Source: JBPOFM01 sp051252455
GTDB taxonomy: Bacteria > Bacteroidota > Bacteroidia > Flavobacteriales > Flavobacteriaceae
Reading direction: 5' to 3'
Length of the DNA: 64,000 nucleotides
NCBI GenBank assembly: GCA_051252455.1
Contig: JBPOFM010000005.1
Location: 186,001 to 250,000 of the forward strand
Position numbers and translations under genes: made by a program. Positions 1 through 9,460 of the stretch are shown one piece after another. Below the pieces are notes generated by a model. The model had not been told where the DNA came from and ran no database searches. It saw only the letters and a program-made list of their open reading frames with translations. Each line of letters starts with the position of its first letter. Within the stretch, counting starts at the first letter, position 1.

Positions 1-1523
1 TCTGTGCAGCTTATATGGAATATGGAGATAACTGCGTCAATCATTTTAACGGAATGTTTGCTTTTGTGATATATGACAGATCTAAACATCAATTTTTTGG
101 TGCTAGAGATCGTTTGGGACAAAAACCATTTTATTACTATCACAATGAGAAGGAATTTGAATTCGCAAGTCAACTTTCGTCCATTCAGCTATTTAATGAT
201 AATTTAAGCATCTCTAAAAAATCCATAGATGCCTACTTGACATGGGGAGCTGTGCCAGATCCTATGAGTATTTTCAACGAAATTAAAAAATTACTACCTG
301 GACATTCGTTTACCTTCGATTTGGTTTCTGGCCAATTTGAAACCAAGTGCTATTGGGATATTGATTACAAAGGAGAAACCAAATTCTCCGGAACTTATAA
401 AGATGCACAATCACAGCTCAAAAACATTCTTTCCGATGCTGTAAAAATCAGGTTATTTGCAGATGTTCCTGTGGGCATTTTTCTCTCTGGTGGAATCGAT
501 TCGTCCCTCATTGCTGCCATGGCAACCCAAACTTCACAAGCCAAAATAAAGACATTTTCTGTAAAATTTAATGATGCTGGATTTGACGAAAGTATTTATG
601 CACAACAAGTGGCTGATCATTTAAAGACAGATCATCATGTGATTGAGTGTAATTATAATGAAGGTATCGATCTCATTAAAAACTTTCATCATTATTATGA
701 TGAGCCTTTTGCGGATTCTTCAGCCATTCCGTCGATGTTATTGGCAAAACATACGAGACAGCATGTCACTGTTGCTTTGTCTGGCGATGCTGGAGATGAG
801 AATTTTATCGGTTATCATCGTTATGATTGGATCCTTAAAGGGTCTCAATTTATGAAACTGCCCTACTCTGCTAGATTGGCAATTTCTAAAGTTGTTGGAA
901 TATTTCCTAATTACAGACTTAAAATCATTTCGGAATTCATGAAATATAAGTCTATAGAGAAGGCATATATAGATTCTATTACGGACGAGACAAAAATGAA
1001 TAGTAAGGAAGTCAACGAATTAAAATATCTAAATCATTATGAAAAAAACCTGTTGGAACGTGTTTCTGCATTTGATATAAAAACTTATCTGAATTGGGAT
1101 ATCAATACCAAAGTCGATCGCGCTACAATGGCTTATTCGCTGGAGGCGCGTTCTCCCTTAATGGATTTTCGGATAGTTGAATTTGCCCAGAGTTTACCAA
1201 CAGAATTCAAATTTCAAAGAAGTAATCAAAAAAGAATTCTCAAAGATTTATTGTATCAATATGTTCCAAAACATATTTTCGATAGACCAAAAGCGGGATT
1301 TACGATGCCTTTTCAAGTATGGTTTCGGAAGGAATTAAAAGATTATGTGCTTTCTGAATTAAATCATGAAGGATTGAGTCAAATTCCTGGAATTGATGTC
1401 GAACTAATCAAAAAACAAATCCAACAGCATATGGATGGCAGCTGGAATCATTATGTCATCATCTGGAAGTTACTGGTTTTAAAGCAATGGCTAAACAACA
1501 ATCAAGGTTATGACCTTAAATAA
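1..1523 (+). CDS. asparagine synthase-like amidotransferase, 5' end outside window
   Basis: This is a glutamine-dependent asparagine synthase family protein that transfers ammonia from glutamine to an acyl-adenylate. The reading frame is already open at the window edge, and the visible part begins inside the N-terminal class II glutaminase domain (GMFAFVIYD and GARDRLGQKPFYY are visible), so the catalytic N-terminal Cys is outside the window. The synthetase domain follows, with the PP-loop SGGIDSS near residue 158 counted from the Met at 15, and a second conserved block LSGDAGDENF. Its end overlaps the next glycosyltransferase gene by 14 bases, so it is part of the polysaccharide operon. In such loci these enzymes often amidate a sugar carboxylate (inference) rather than supply free asparagine. 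A full-length paralogue lies at 3762. Confidence 0.9.
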   Translation, partial: CAAYMEYGDNCVNHFNGMFAFVIYDRSKHQFFGARDRLGQKPFYYYHNEKEFEFASQLSSIQLFNDNLSISKKSIDAYLTWGAVPDPMSIFNEIKKLLPGHSFTFDLVSGQFETKCYWDIDYKGETKFSGTYKDAQSQLKNILSDAVKIRLFADVPVGIFLSGGIDSSLIAAMATQTSQAKIKTFSVKFNDAGFDESIYAQQVADHLKTDHHVIECNYNEGIDLIKNFHHYYDEPFADSSAIPSMLLAKHTRQHVTVALSGDAGDENFIGYHRYDWILKGSQFMKLPYSARLAISKVVGIFPNYRLKIISEFMKYKSIEKAYIDSITDETKMNSKEVNELKYLNHYEKNLLERVSAFDIKTYLNWDINTKVDRATMAYSLEARSPLMDFRIVEFAQSLPTEFKFQRSNQKRILKDLLYQYVPKHIFDRPKAGFTMPFQVWFRKELKDYVLSELNHEGLSQIPGIDVELIKKQIQQHMDGSWNHYVIIWKLLVLKQWLNNNQGYDLK

Positions 1524-2604
1524 ACCCATCAAAATCATATTTGTTTTACCTACCCTTTCTGCTGGTGGTTCTGAACGTATATTTTCTTTTTTGGCAAAAT
1601 CCATCGACAAAACAAAATTTGACACCACCTTATTGATTATTGGCAAATCTACAGATGCTGCATATGAAGTGAAAAATTCAAAAGTTTATTTTTTAGAACA
1701 AACAAGGGTTTTGAAAGGGATTCCTACTATTTATAAATTTATAAAAGGATCAAAACCAGACATTGTGGTCAGTGTGATCAGCCACTTAAATACAGTGATG
1801 GCATATCTCTCAATATTTTTTCCTAAAACAAAATTCATAGCTCGAGAATCCACAGTTTTGAGTGTAGATGCCCAGTTTTTTAATCATACCCAAAAGAAAA
1901 GTTTTGCTAATTTTATTGTTAAAAAGCGATTCCAGTATTTTGATAAGGTAATCTGCCAATCTAAAGATATGATGGAAGACCTTAAAAGGAATTTTAATGT
2001 TCATGAACACAAATTGGTAGTCATCAACAATCCTATAACAGAGCTGTTTGACAGAAAAACGGACTCAAAGCAAAATGCACCACTTGCTCTTATCACAGTC
2101 GGTAGGTTGAGCAAAGAGAAAGGAATTGCTCGGATTTTACAAATGCTTTCTCAGCTAACCATACCATTTCACTACACCTTGATTGGTACTGGACCAGAGA
2201 AAAGTCTTATATTATCGCTAATTGAGCAGTATCAATTGACAGATAAAGTCACTCATATTCCATTTACAAGTGAAGTTTCGAAGTTTTTAAAGCAAAATGA
2301 TTTATTCTTACAAGGCTCCTATTTTGAAGGATTTCCCAATTGTTTAATTGAAAGCTGTGTCGTTGGAACTCCAGTGATTGCATTCAACGTTCCTGGTGGT
2401 ACGAAAGAAATTATAGTTAATGGAGTCAATGGATATTTGGTGGAAAATGAAAAGGAATTTATACGGAAAATAAACGAAGTTAAAATTTGGAAACCTGAAT
2501 TAATCAGAGATTCCGTCGTCGAAAAATTTAACAAGGAAAAAATACTTACGGAATATGAAACGCTTTTTATTAATGTTCATAACAACAACTCCAAATCTAA
2601 ATGA
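1510..2604 (+). CDS. GT4-family glycosyltransferase
   Basis: This is a retaining glycosyltransferase of the GT-B fold, family GT4, of 364 residues. The N-terminal acceptor domain opens with VLPTLSAGGSERIFSFL, the usual glycine-rich start of the family. The C-terminal nucleotide-sugar domain has GRLSKEKGI and the EX7E signature FEGFPNCLIESC (E273 and E281). No signal peptide or membrane helix is visible, so it should act on the cytoplasmic face, adding a sugar to a lipid-linked glycan. It overlaps the upstream gene by 14 bases and the downstream gene by the 4-base ATGA, which fits translational coupling. Donor and acceptor sugars cannot be read from the sequence. Confidence 0.9.
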   Translation: MTLNKPIKIIFVLPTLSAGGSERIFSFLAKSIDKTKFDTTLLIIGKSTDAAYEVKNSKVYFLEQTRVLKGIPTIYKFIKGSKPDIVVSVISHLNTVMAYLSIFFPKTKFIARESTVLSVDAQFFNHTQKKSFANFIVKKRFQYFDKVICQSKDMMEDLKRNFNVHEHKLVVINNPITELFDRKTDSKQNAPLALITVGRLSKEKGIARILQMLSQLTIPFHYTLIGTGPEKSLILSLIEQYQLTDKVTHIPFTSEVSKFLKQNDLFLQGSYFEGFPNCLIESCVVGTPVIAFNVPGGTKEIIVNGVNGYLVENEKEFIRKINEVKIWKPELIRDSVVEKFNKEKILTEYETLFINVHNNNSKSK

Positions 2605-3752
2605 ACAATAAAAAGAAAAATTTAAGTATTCTAGTCATATCTATGGGTAGTGGTGGTGCTGAAAAAGTAATCAGTCTCTTATTAAAAGAACTGAAGAACG
2701 ATTTTAATGTAACCTTGGTACTTTTTTATGATGTTATACATTTCGATATTCCTGAAGAAGTCGAAGTGGTCGTGCTATCAAAGAATGAGATGCAGAGTCC
2801 ATTTTATTCTAAATTAATGGATTTTTTAAAATTTGCTTCACAATATAACAAGTTAATAAAACAGAAAAAGATTGATATTTCCGTATCATTCTTGGCAACC
2901 CCTAATCTTGTCAATGGAATGATCGCAAAACGGAACAAAAACGTAAAAACTATTTTAAGTGAGCGTGGATACCCTTCAGATAATACCACAAGTAAATTAT
3001 CTTTATATATATCTCGGATTTTCTATCCGATATATTACAATAAATGCACTCGTCTTTTTTCCAATTCAGTACATATAAACAATGACTTACGAGACAATTT
3101 TGGGGTAAAAATACCAATGGAAGTAATTTATAATCCAATGGAAATTCCAGAACAGGTGATTGACACCGATTCCCTTGGTATTTCTAACAAATTTTATAAG
3201 ATTATTACGGCTGGGACTCTAAATGTCCGAAAAAATCACCGTATGATTATTAAGGCGCTTCAGATGATGCCAAATGATTATGAGCTCAACATTTTAGGGG
3301 AAGGACCGCTCGAAAATCAACTTTTAGAACAGATTAAAGATACTAACCTCGATAAAAATGTTGTTTTAGTCGGAAAAGTAAAAAACGTGAATGATTATTT
3401 GGTAAAAAGTCATTGCTTTGTATTATCATCTTTTACTGAGGGGTTTCCTAACGCGTTACTGGAAGCGATGGCTGTAGGTTTGCCATGCATATCTACCAAT
3501 TGTTTGTCAGGACCTTTGGAAATGCTGAATGAAAACGTTGATGTAACTATAGAACAAGGTGGTTTTATAAAAGCTAAATATGGAATTCTTATAAATAATG
3601 ATGATTCTAAAGGGCTTATCAATGCCTTAAAATTTTTAGAAGACAATCCTGAAATACGCGTGAACTATAGCACGTTGGGTTTGCAACGTTCTAAAGACTA
3701 TCAATTAAAATCTATATATTCTGAATTCTTCAAATTTATTAATGTCAAATGA
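2601..3752 (+). CDS. GT4-family glycosyltransferase
   Basis: This is a second GT4-like glycosyltransferase of 383 residues. It starts with LSILVISMGSGGAEKVISLL (acceptor-side glycine-rich loop) and carries the donor-side signature TEGFPNALLEAMAVG with E280 and E288. The gene starts inside the stop codon region of the previous glycosyltransferase (ATGA overlap) and ends 9 bases before the full-length asparagine-synthase gene, so all belong to one transcript. It is related to, but clearly different from, the upstream glycosyltransferase, which suggests a separate linkage in the same repeat unit. Substrates are unknown. Confidence 0.9.
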   Translation: MNNKKKNLSILVISMGSGGAEKVISLLLKELKNDFNVTLVLFYDVIHFDIPEEVEVVVLSKNEMQSPFYSKLMDFLKFASQYNKLIKQKKIDISVSFLATPNLVNGMIAKRNKNVKTILSERGYPSDNTTSKLSLYISRIFYPIYYNKCTRLFSNSVHINNDLRDNFGVKIPMEVIYNPMEIPEQVIDTDSLGISNKFYKIITAGTLNVRKNHRMIIKALQMMPNDYELNILGEGPLENQLLEQIKDTNLDKNVVLVGKVKNVNDYLVKSHCFVLSSFTEGFPNALLEAMAVGLPCISTNCLSGPLEMLNENVDVTIEQGGFIKAKYGILINNDDSKGLINALKFLEDNPEIRVNYSTLGLQRSKDYQLKSIYSEFFKFINVK

Positions 3753-3761
3753 TTGTGAGCA

Positions 3762-5672
3762 ATGTGTGGAATTAATGGAGTTATAAATAACAGCCATAAG
3801 GACGAAGGTTTGCTGAAGCGTGAATTGGCTGAAATGAACCAACTCATTTACCATCGCGGTCCAGATGAGGATGGTTTTTATGTAAGCTCTGACGGAACAT
3901 CCAGCGTTGCGATGGCAATGCGACGCTTGTCAATTATAGATTTGAGTACTGGCAAGCAACCTATGTATTCTAATGATCAAAATATTGGAATCGTTTTTAA
4001 TGGTGAAATTTATAATTACAGAGCTTTAAAACAAGCGTTAGAAAATTCAGGTGTTACATTTAAAACAACAAGCGACACCGAAGTTATTTTAAAACTTTAT
4101 GAACAAAAAGGAGTCGCTTCCTTTGAAGAGTTGGACGGTATGTTTGCGTTTAGTATTCATGACAAGACTAAAAATAAGGTATTCATTGCGAGAGATTTCT
4201 TTGGTGAGAAACCGTTGTATTACACTAAAACAAAAACGGATTTCATTTATGGATCTGAACTAAAATCCATTGTTAAACAGCTGCATTCAAAACCGGATAT
4301 TTCCAAGGAAGGTTTAAACCTATACTTTAGATTAACCTACATACCTGCTCCCTATTCCATATATCAGGATATTTTTAAGTTACCAAGCAATCATTATATT
4401 GAGTTTGACATCAATTCAGATAGTTTTTCTATTCATGAAATTGAAACACCCAAGCCAATTAAAAAAAGTGACATCTCATTCGAAACAGCAAAACAAGAGG
4501 TTTTTAACAATGTGATGGCAAGTGTGGAGAGTCGGTCTGTTGCGGACGTGTCTTTAGGCACCTTTCTATCTGGAGGTGTTGATTCTTCAGTAGTCACCTA
4601 TTGTTTGTCCCAAATTTCCAGTCAAAGGATAGAAACTTTTTCAATTGGGTTTGAAAAAAAGGATTATGACGAAACAGACAAATCCAAAGTGGTCGCTAAA
4701 CTCGTAAATAGTAAGCACCATGAGTTTACAGTTAAGGAGGATGACTTCAAAAATAGCATCGATGACATTCTTTTAAATTTTGATGAACCATTTGCAGATT
4801 CATCCGCTTTACCCACTTTTTTGGTTTCCAAACATGCCAGCGATTATGTAAAAGTAGCGTTGACTGGTGATGGAGGGGATGAAGTGTTTGGAGGTTACAA
4901 CAAGTATTATATGGGTAAATTGAACAATGCTTATACTTCTATGGTTCCCAAGGGCATACACAAACAAGTCTTAAAGGCAACTTCGGCATTATTGAATACA
5001 AATGATGATAATCGAGGTAAACGATTTAGAATCAATAGACTATTGAAAGCCTTTAATTATGATGGCAATCAGTATTGGAATATCATTTCGTTAGCATTTA
5101 CCGACGAAGAAAAAATGAAGTTATTAAAAGAACATTACGTAATTTCTGATACTTTTGAAAAGTTTAAGTCAAAGTTAAAACAGTCCAATCCTAAAAACTT
5201 AACTGATTTTAGAATGGTCGATAAAAATATAAGTTTAGAAGGCGATATGTTGGTTAAAGTAGATCGTACGAGTATGTTGAATTCATTAGAGTGTCGTGCA
5301 CCGTTTTTAAACAAATCACTTTGGGGTCTAACAAATTCATTACCCGAGAATTTCCTATTGAAAGGATGGAACAAAAAGTATATATTAAAAGAGGCTTTTG
5401 CTGATAAATTTTCACCAGATTTTCTTGAAAAATCAAAACAGGGTTTTGGTGTTCCTGTTGGCGATTGGCTAAAAGGGAGTTTAAGAGCTGAACTTGAATC
5501 TTTTATTGAACCTAAATTTTTATCTTCGCAGGGTATTTTTAATAAAGAATTTATAACTGATCTCATCCAAAAGCACCTTTCAGGAAAAGAAGATAGCAGT
5601 ATGCAAGTGTGGAGCTTTTACACTTTTCAGAAGTGGTATTTAAACACTTATTCAATGCTAAAGCATTTATGA
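3762..5672 (+). CDS. asnB: glutamine-hydrolysing asparagine synthase family protein
   Basis: This is a complete AsnB-type enzyme of 636 residues. It begins MCGINGV, so Cys2 becomes the N-terminal nucleophile of the class II glutaminase domain (about residues 2-190; HRGPDEDG, FNGEIYNY and RDFFGEKPLYY are visible). The synthetase domain carries the ATP pyrophosphatase loop S270-G-G-V-D-S-S276 and LTGDGGDEVFGGYNKYY. The family makes asparagine from aspartate, but copies inside polysaccharide loci commonly amidate other carboxylates, such as uronic acids; that role is inferred here from context. Its stop overlaps the start of the next glycosyltransferase (ATGA). Confidence 0.92.
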   Translation: MCGINGVINNSHKDEGLLKRELAEMNQLIYHRGPDEDGFYVSSDGTSSVAMAMRRLSIIDLSTGKQPMYSNDQNIGIVFNGEIYNYRALKQALENSGVTFKTTSDTEVILKLYEQKGVASFEELDGMFAFSIHDKTKNKVFIARDFFGEKPLYYTKTKTDFIYGSELKSIVKQLHSKPDISKEGLNLYFRLTYIPAPYSIYQDIFKLPSNHYIEFDINSDSFSIHEIETPKPIKKSDISFETAKQEVFNNVMASVESRSVADVSLGTFLSGGVDSSVVTYCLSQISSQRIETFSIGFEKKDYDETDKSKVVAKLVNSKHHEFTVKEDDFKNSIDDILLNFDEPFADSSALPTFLVSKHASDYVKVALTGDGGDEVFGGYNKYYMGKLNNAYTSMVPKGIHKQVLKATSALLNTNDDNRGKRFRINRLLKAFNYDGNQYWNIISLAFTDEEKMKLLKEHYVISDTFEKFKSKLKQSNPKNLTDFRMVDKNISLEGDMLVKVDRTSMLNSLECRAPFLNKSLWGLTNSLPENFLLKGWNKKYILKEAFADKFSPDFLEKSKQGFGVPVGDWLKGSLRAELESFIEPKFLSSQGIFNKEFITDLIQKHLSGKEDSSMQVWSFYTFQKWYLNTYSMLKHL

Positions 5673-6811
5673 AAAAAATAATTCGAGTCGCAACGATAGC
5701 TGGCTCACTAGGTATTTTGCTAAAAGGTCAACTGCGCTTTATGAGCAGTCATTATGATATAATAGGAGTTGCTAGTGAAGAGGATTTAATAAAGGTTGGC
5801 ATGGATGAAGGAATTAGGACAATTCCTGTAAAAATGTCCCGTTCCATTACTCCATTTAGAGATTTAATCAGTCTTTACAAACTATATAACGTTTTCAGAA
5901 AAGAAAAACCGTTCGTAGTTCACACGCATACGCCAAAGGCAGGAACCTTGGGTATGATGGCGGCAAAACTAGCCAGAGTGCCTCACAGACTTCATACAAT
6001 TGCAGGACTTCCTCTGCTTGAAACAAAAGGTTTGAAACGTATGATTTTGAATACTGTAGAGACAATTACTTATTCCTGTGCTACATTGGTTTTACCTAAT
6101 TCATTTGCTTTGCAGGAAATTGTTTTACAAGAAGGCTTCTGTAAGAATGAAAAACTAAAAGTTATTGGCAATGGAAGTTCGAATGGTATTGATACCGACT
6201 ATTATGACAGAAAAAATGTGCCATCGGAACAAATAGAAGAACTAAAGCAAAAATTTAATATTAATCCTGGTGACATCGTTTTTATATACATAGGTAGAGT
6301 CGTAACGGACAAAGGAGTCAACGAATTGGTAAAGGCATTTGATTCTATCAGCAAGACGCACTCTGACGTTCGATTAATTATAGTGGGACCCACAGAGAAA
6401 TTATTAGATCCTATTGATACTAAAACTGAATCCATCATAAAAAACAACACTTTTATCTATGAAACCGGCATGGTTGACGATATCAGACCTTATGTTGCAG
6501 TAAGTGACATATTCACATTCCCAAGTTACAGAGAAGGGTTTCCAAATGTCGTATTGCAAGCAAGCTGTATGGAAACTCCCTGTATAGTAACAGATATCAA
6601 TGGTTGTAATGAGATTATCACACACAACTTTAACGGCCTCATCATTCCAAAGAAAGATAGTACCGCTTTAAAAAATGCTATGTTAGAGCTATATGATAAT
6701 CATGAAAAAGTGAGAGATTTGAAAAATAATTCTAGATCAAATATTATCGGCCACTACAAAAGAGAGGACATTTGGAAAGAGTTATTGAATCTTTATAATA
6801 ATCTCGATTAG
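5669..6811 (+). CDS. PglA-like GT4 glycosyltransferase
   Basis: The start at 5669 was chosen because it forms an ATGA overlap with the asparagine-synthase stop; a longer frame from 5609 would run 64 bases into that gene. The 380-residue protein is a GT4 enzyme with THTPKAGTLGMMAA near the N-terminus and SYREGFPNVVLQAS in the donor domain (E289 kept; the second glutamate of EX7E is Q297). The H-T-P-K-A-G and S-Y-R-E-G-F-P-N motifs are typical of transferases that add the second sugar onto an undecaprenyl-diphosphate-linked primer, as PglA does. This fits the PglC-like primer transferase encoded immediately downstream. The exact sugar is unknown. Confidence 0.88.
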   Translation: MKKIIRVATIAGSLGILLKGQLRFMSSHYDIIGVASEEDLIKVGMDEGIRTIPVKMSRSITPFRDLISLYKLYNVFRKEKPFVVHTHTPKAGTLGMMAAKLARVPHRLHTIAGLPLLETKGLKRMILNTVETITYSCATLVLPNSFALQEIVLQEGFCKNEKLKVIGNGSSNGIDTDYYDRKNVPSEQIEELKQKFNINPGDIVFIYIGRVVTDKGVNELVKAFDSISKTHSDVRLIIVGPTEKLLDPIDTKTESIIKNNTFIYETGMVDDIRPYVAVSDIFTFPSYREGFPNVVLQASCMETPCIVTDINGCNEIITHNFNGLIIPKKDSTALKNAMLELYDNHEKVRDLKNNSRSNIIGHYKREDIWKELLNLYNNLD

Positions 6812-6813
6812 AA

Positions 6814-7422
6814 ATGTATCAATTATTTTTAAAACGGACTTTTGATTTTTTTGCTGCATTAGTTGGACTTCTTGTTATTTCTCCAATCTTTGTTGTTTTG
6901 ATGCTGTGTTTATTATTTCTCAACAATGGCAAGCCGTTCTTTTATCAAACACGTGCCGGAAAAAACGGAAAATTGTTTACAATTATTAAGTTTAAAACAA
7001 TGAACGACAAGAAAGATCAAAATGGAACTCTTAAGCCAGCCATTGAACGTATCACAACAATTGGCAATTTTTGTAGAAAATTCTCATTAGATGAATTGCC
7101 ACAACTCCTTAATGTCTTAAAAGGAGACATGAGTTTAATAGGTCCTCGTCCACTATTGCCACACTATTTACAATACTATAACCTACGACAGAACAGACGG
7201 CATGAAGTGTTACCAGGAATTACTGGATGGGCGCAGGTTAATGGAAGGAATGCAATCAGCTGGGAACAAAAGTTTGAATATGATGTGTATTATGTGGAAA
7301 ACATATCCTTCACACTTGATTTTAAAATAATACTAAAAACAATTGACAAGGTAATCAATAGGAAAGACATAAATAATTCTGCAACAATGGATATGCCAGA
7401 ATTTAAGGGTACTAAAGAATAA
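6814..7422 (+). CDS. PglC-like undecaprenyl-phosphate sugar phosphotransferase
   Basis: This is a 202-residue monotopic phosphoglycosyl transferase of the bacterial sugar transferase family, which moves a sugar phosphate from a UDP-sugar to undecaprenyl phosphate and so starts glycan assembly. One N-terminal membrane segment is visible (about residues 10-32, FFAALVGLLVISPIFVVLML). It is followed by IIKFKTMND, the DELPQLLNVLKGDMSLIGPRP block near residues 91-112 and PGITGWAQVNGRN. The length matches the small PglC type rather than the long WbaP type with extra helices. It follows the upstream glycosyltransferase by 2 bases and is the last forward gene before two genes on the opposite strand. 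Confidence 0.93.
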   Translation: MYQLFLKRTFDFFAALVGLLVISPIFVVLMLCLLFLNNGKPFFYQTRAGKNGKLFTIIKFKTMNDKKDQNGTLKPAIERITTIGNFCRKFSLDELPQLLNVLKGDMSLIGPRPLLPHYLQYYNLRQNRRHEVLPGITGWAQVNGRNAISWEQKFEYDVYYVENISFTLDFKIILKTIDKVINRKDINNSATMDMPEFKGTKE

Positions 7423-7437
7423 ATCCATGCATTAAAT

Positions 7438-8112
7438 TCATATAATTTTCAACTCCGTTAATTCGATAATGAGGTTTTGTGGTGCATTTTGAATGGATTG
7501 AAATTTATGGGATTCAAAATGAATATTTTTTCCATTATCAATTAAAGCGACACTTTTCCATCCTAAAGCATTCGGAGCAATAAAATCTTTTTTACAGTTG
7601 TCAGCAACGTAGTAATAAACGTTTCCATTTAGAGAATTTTCAATCGCTTTAAAGTTTTCCTGACTTGGTTTTTCAAAACCAATCTCTTCAGAGATTACAA
7701 TTTTATCGATATAATTTGTGATTCCTAGACTCTCCATCTTGGCTCGTTGAGTTCTGGCTCTTCCATCAGTAATGATTCCGATTCGTCCATTTTTAGACTT
7801 GATAGCTTCAAAAAGTTCCGTAACGCCATTAAATAATTCAAGCGATGGCTGATGGTTACGATACATTTCTATCAACGTCTCAATATCGATTTCATAGGAA
7901 TTTGTGAGATATTCAAATACGTTCAATTTACTCCTATACATTGAAAACATATTGGAATACAATAATTTCCAATTAATTGGTTCCAAAAAAAGCGCTATCG
8001 ATTTGTAGGAAGATTTTAAATAATCTAGTTCGTTATACAACGTGTCGTCTAAATCGAATACGATGACTGTATGTGCATCAACCTTTATATCCATGGACCA
8101 ATATTTCATCAT
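7438..8112 (-). CDS. HAD-superfamily hydrolase
   Basis: This is a haloacid dehalogenase superfamily phosphatase-like protein of 224 residues. Motif I is FDLDDTLYN with D20 and D22, motif II is IGIITDGRA, motif III is the Lys in GFEKPSQENF, and motif IV is VADNCKKDF. A cap-sized insertion after motif I suggests a subfamily I enzyme. It overlaps the upstream ATP-grasp gene on the same strand by 35 bases (17 if the Met at 8094 is the true start), so the two are translationally coupled. Both are convergent with the polysaccharide operon. The substrate is unknown; a phosphosugar or an intermediate of the ATP-grasp reaction is possible (inference). Confidence 0.88.
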   Translation of the reverse strand: MMKYWSMDIKVDAHTVIVFDLDDTLYNELDYLKSSYKSIALFLEPINWKLLYSNMFSMYRSKLNVFEYLTNSYEIDIETLIEMYRNHQPSLELFNGVTELFEAIKSKNGRIGIITDGRARTQRAKMESLGITNYIDKIVISEEIGFEKPSQENFKAIENSLNGNVYYYVADNCKKDFIAPNALGWKSVALIDNGKNIHFESHKFQSIQNAPQNLIIELTELKII

Positions 8113-9049
8113 CGTAACGAATCATTAACAAATCACTTTCCCACACATCAAATTTTTCATCGATCGTTTTTCCGAGTAAATATTCTTCAATAATCCATTT
8201 CGAAAAATTGGCGCCAGATAAATATGATAGAGGATAGCCGCCACCAAAACGAGGATTGATTTCTATCGCATAAATCTTGTCATTTTGTGTTTTATGTAAA
8301 AAAAACTGGGCAGTTAGACAACCCACAGCCCCATGAATACTATTCAAGTTTTCCTTTATGTAAGATGCTAAAATATTGTTGACCGTTAGCGCTTTGTAAA
8401 CCTCTCCATCCCTCACCTCAATTCTTTTTCTAGGTACCACACATTTCAATTTATGATCTTTGCCATAATATAAATCACACGTGAATTCATCATAATCATC
8501 ATGATCTAAATACTCCAAAAACATCAATTTCTCATTCTCAAAATGATAATCGGTCAATTCTTCTTTGGAACGAATCAAATAAGTATCCACGCTCCTACTA
8601 CCATCGTAAGGCTTTATAAAAAGAGGCAGTTTATAATTATCTTTGGAATATTCTTCAGCCACTTTCACGTTGTGGCTTATAAAAAAGTCATGTATATCAC
8701 GCTTGTTTCTACATTTGGAGACAAAATCAATGGAAGATATAACGATTGAAATGCCCCTCTCCTTAAATAAAGTCTTATTCTTTGATAGTTCGAGCAATTC
8801 GGTATCAATCGTTGGAATGATTAATTTAACCTCATTCGCTTCACAGAACTCGAGAAGCACATTGATGTAATTGGATTCATTTAGTCGAGGAACCTTGAAA
8901 AATCCATCTGCAACTTGGCAAGCGGCTGACAGTATTGGGTTCGCATCAGAGGCATAAACTTTTGATTGTGGAAAGACCCCCTTTAACTCCTTCTGAAAAG
9001 ATCTAACAAGCGAAACTCTGCGTCCTGCTGAAGTGATTAAGATGTTCAT
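8078..9049 (-). CDS. ATP-grasp ligase-like protein
   Basis: This is an ATP-grasp fold protein of 323 residues resembling the carbamoyl-phosphate-synthase-like ligases found in polysaccharide and peptide-tailoring loci. The N-terminal pre-ATP-grasp domain opens with MNILITSAGRRVSLVRSF. The ATP-grasp part contains LFIKPYDGSRSVDT, and the metal-binding strand EINPRFGGGYPLS lies near residues 262-275. Such enzymes join a carboxylate to an amine or thiol with ATP. It is the first gene of a two-gene reverse-strand unit with the HAD protein. In this locus it sits where pgl-type clusters usually carry an acyltransferase, so a role in acylating an amino sugar is possible but only inferred. Confidence 0.87.
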   Translation of the reverse strand: MNILITSAGRRVSLVRSFQKELKGVFPQSKVYASDANPILSAACQVADGFFKVPRLNESNYINVLLEFCEANEVKLIIPTIDTELLELSKNKTLFKERGISIVISSIDFVSKCRNKRDIHDFFISHNVKVAEEYSKDNYKLPLFIKPYDGSRSVDTYLIRSKEELTDYHFENEKLMFLEYLDHDDYDEFTCDLYYGKDHKLKCVVPRKRIEVRDGEVYKALTVNNILASYIKENLNSIHGAVGCLTAQFFLHKTQNDKIYAIEINPRFGGGYPLSYLSGANFSKWIIEEYLLGKTIDEKFDVWESDLLMIRYDDEILVHGYKG

Positions 9050-9460
9050 TGTTTAGAATAAGGCTTACTAATTTAATTTTGAGAGATAAATATAAGGCAG
9101 ATAAAACAATCTAACTTATAGAACCGACAAAGAAACAAAAAATATAGATCAGACATTATATCTAAAGAAAATAATGAAGTGTATTACCAACATTTACTTC
9201 ATAACCTAAATTGCCCAATTGTCTTATATAATTGTGATTTATTTATAGCAATTTCATGCATAATATAAAGCATTGTTTTTACAACCATACAATTGATTAT
9301 AGAAGTCAGTCAACATCGTAAAAATTTACTCTTTATCGTTTTAATTTGGGTTGTCTGAACATTATAACGGATATTTACCTGTAATTTAGATCGTGTCCCA
9401 AATCCCCTCTATAGACATAAATTGAATGGTAATTTTAAATTACTTAACAATTTTTTACTT
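9050..9460. other. AT-rich divergent intergenic region
   Basis: This is about 410 bases between the reverse-strand ATP-grasp gene and the forward aminotransferase gene. It should hold promoters for both directions. It is very AT-rich and has no convincing open frame, RNA gene or strong hairpin. I could not pick a promoter with confidence. Confidence 0.5.
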
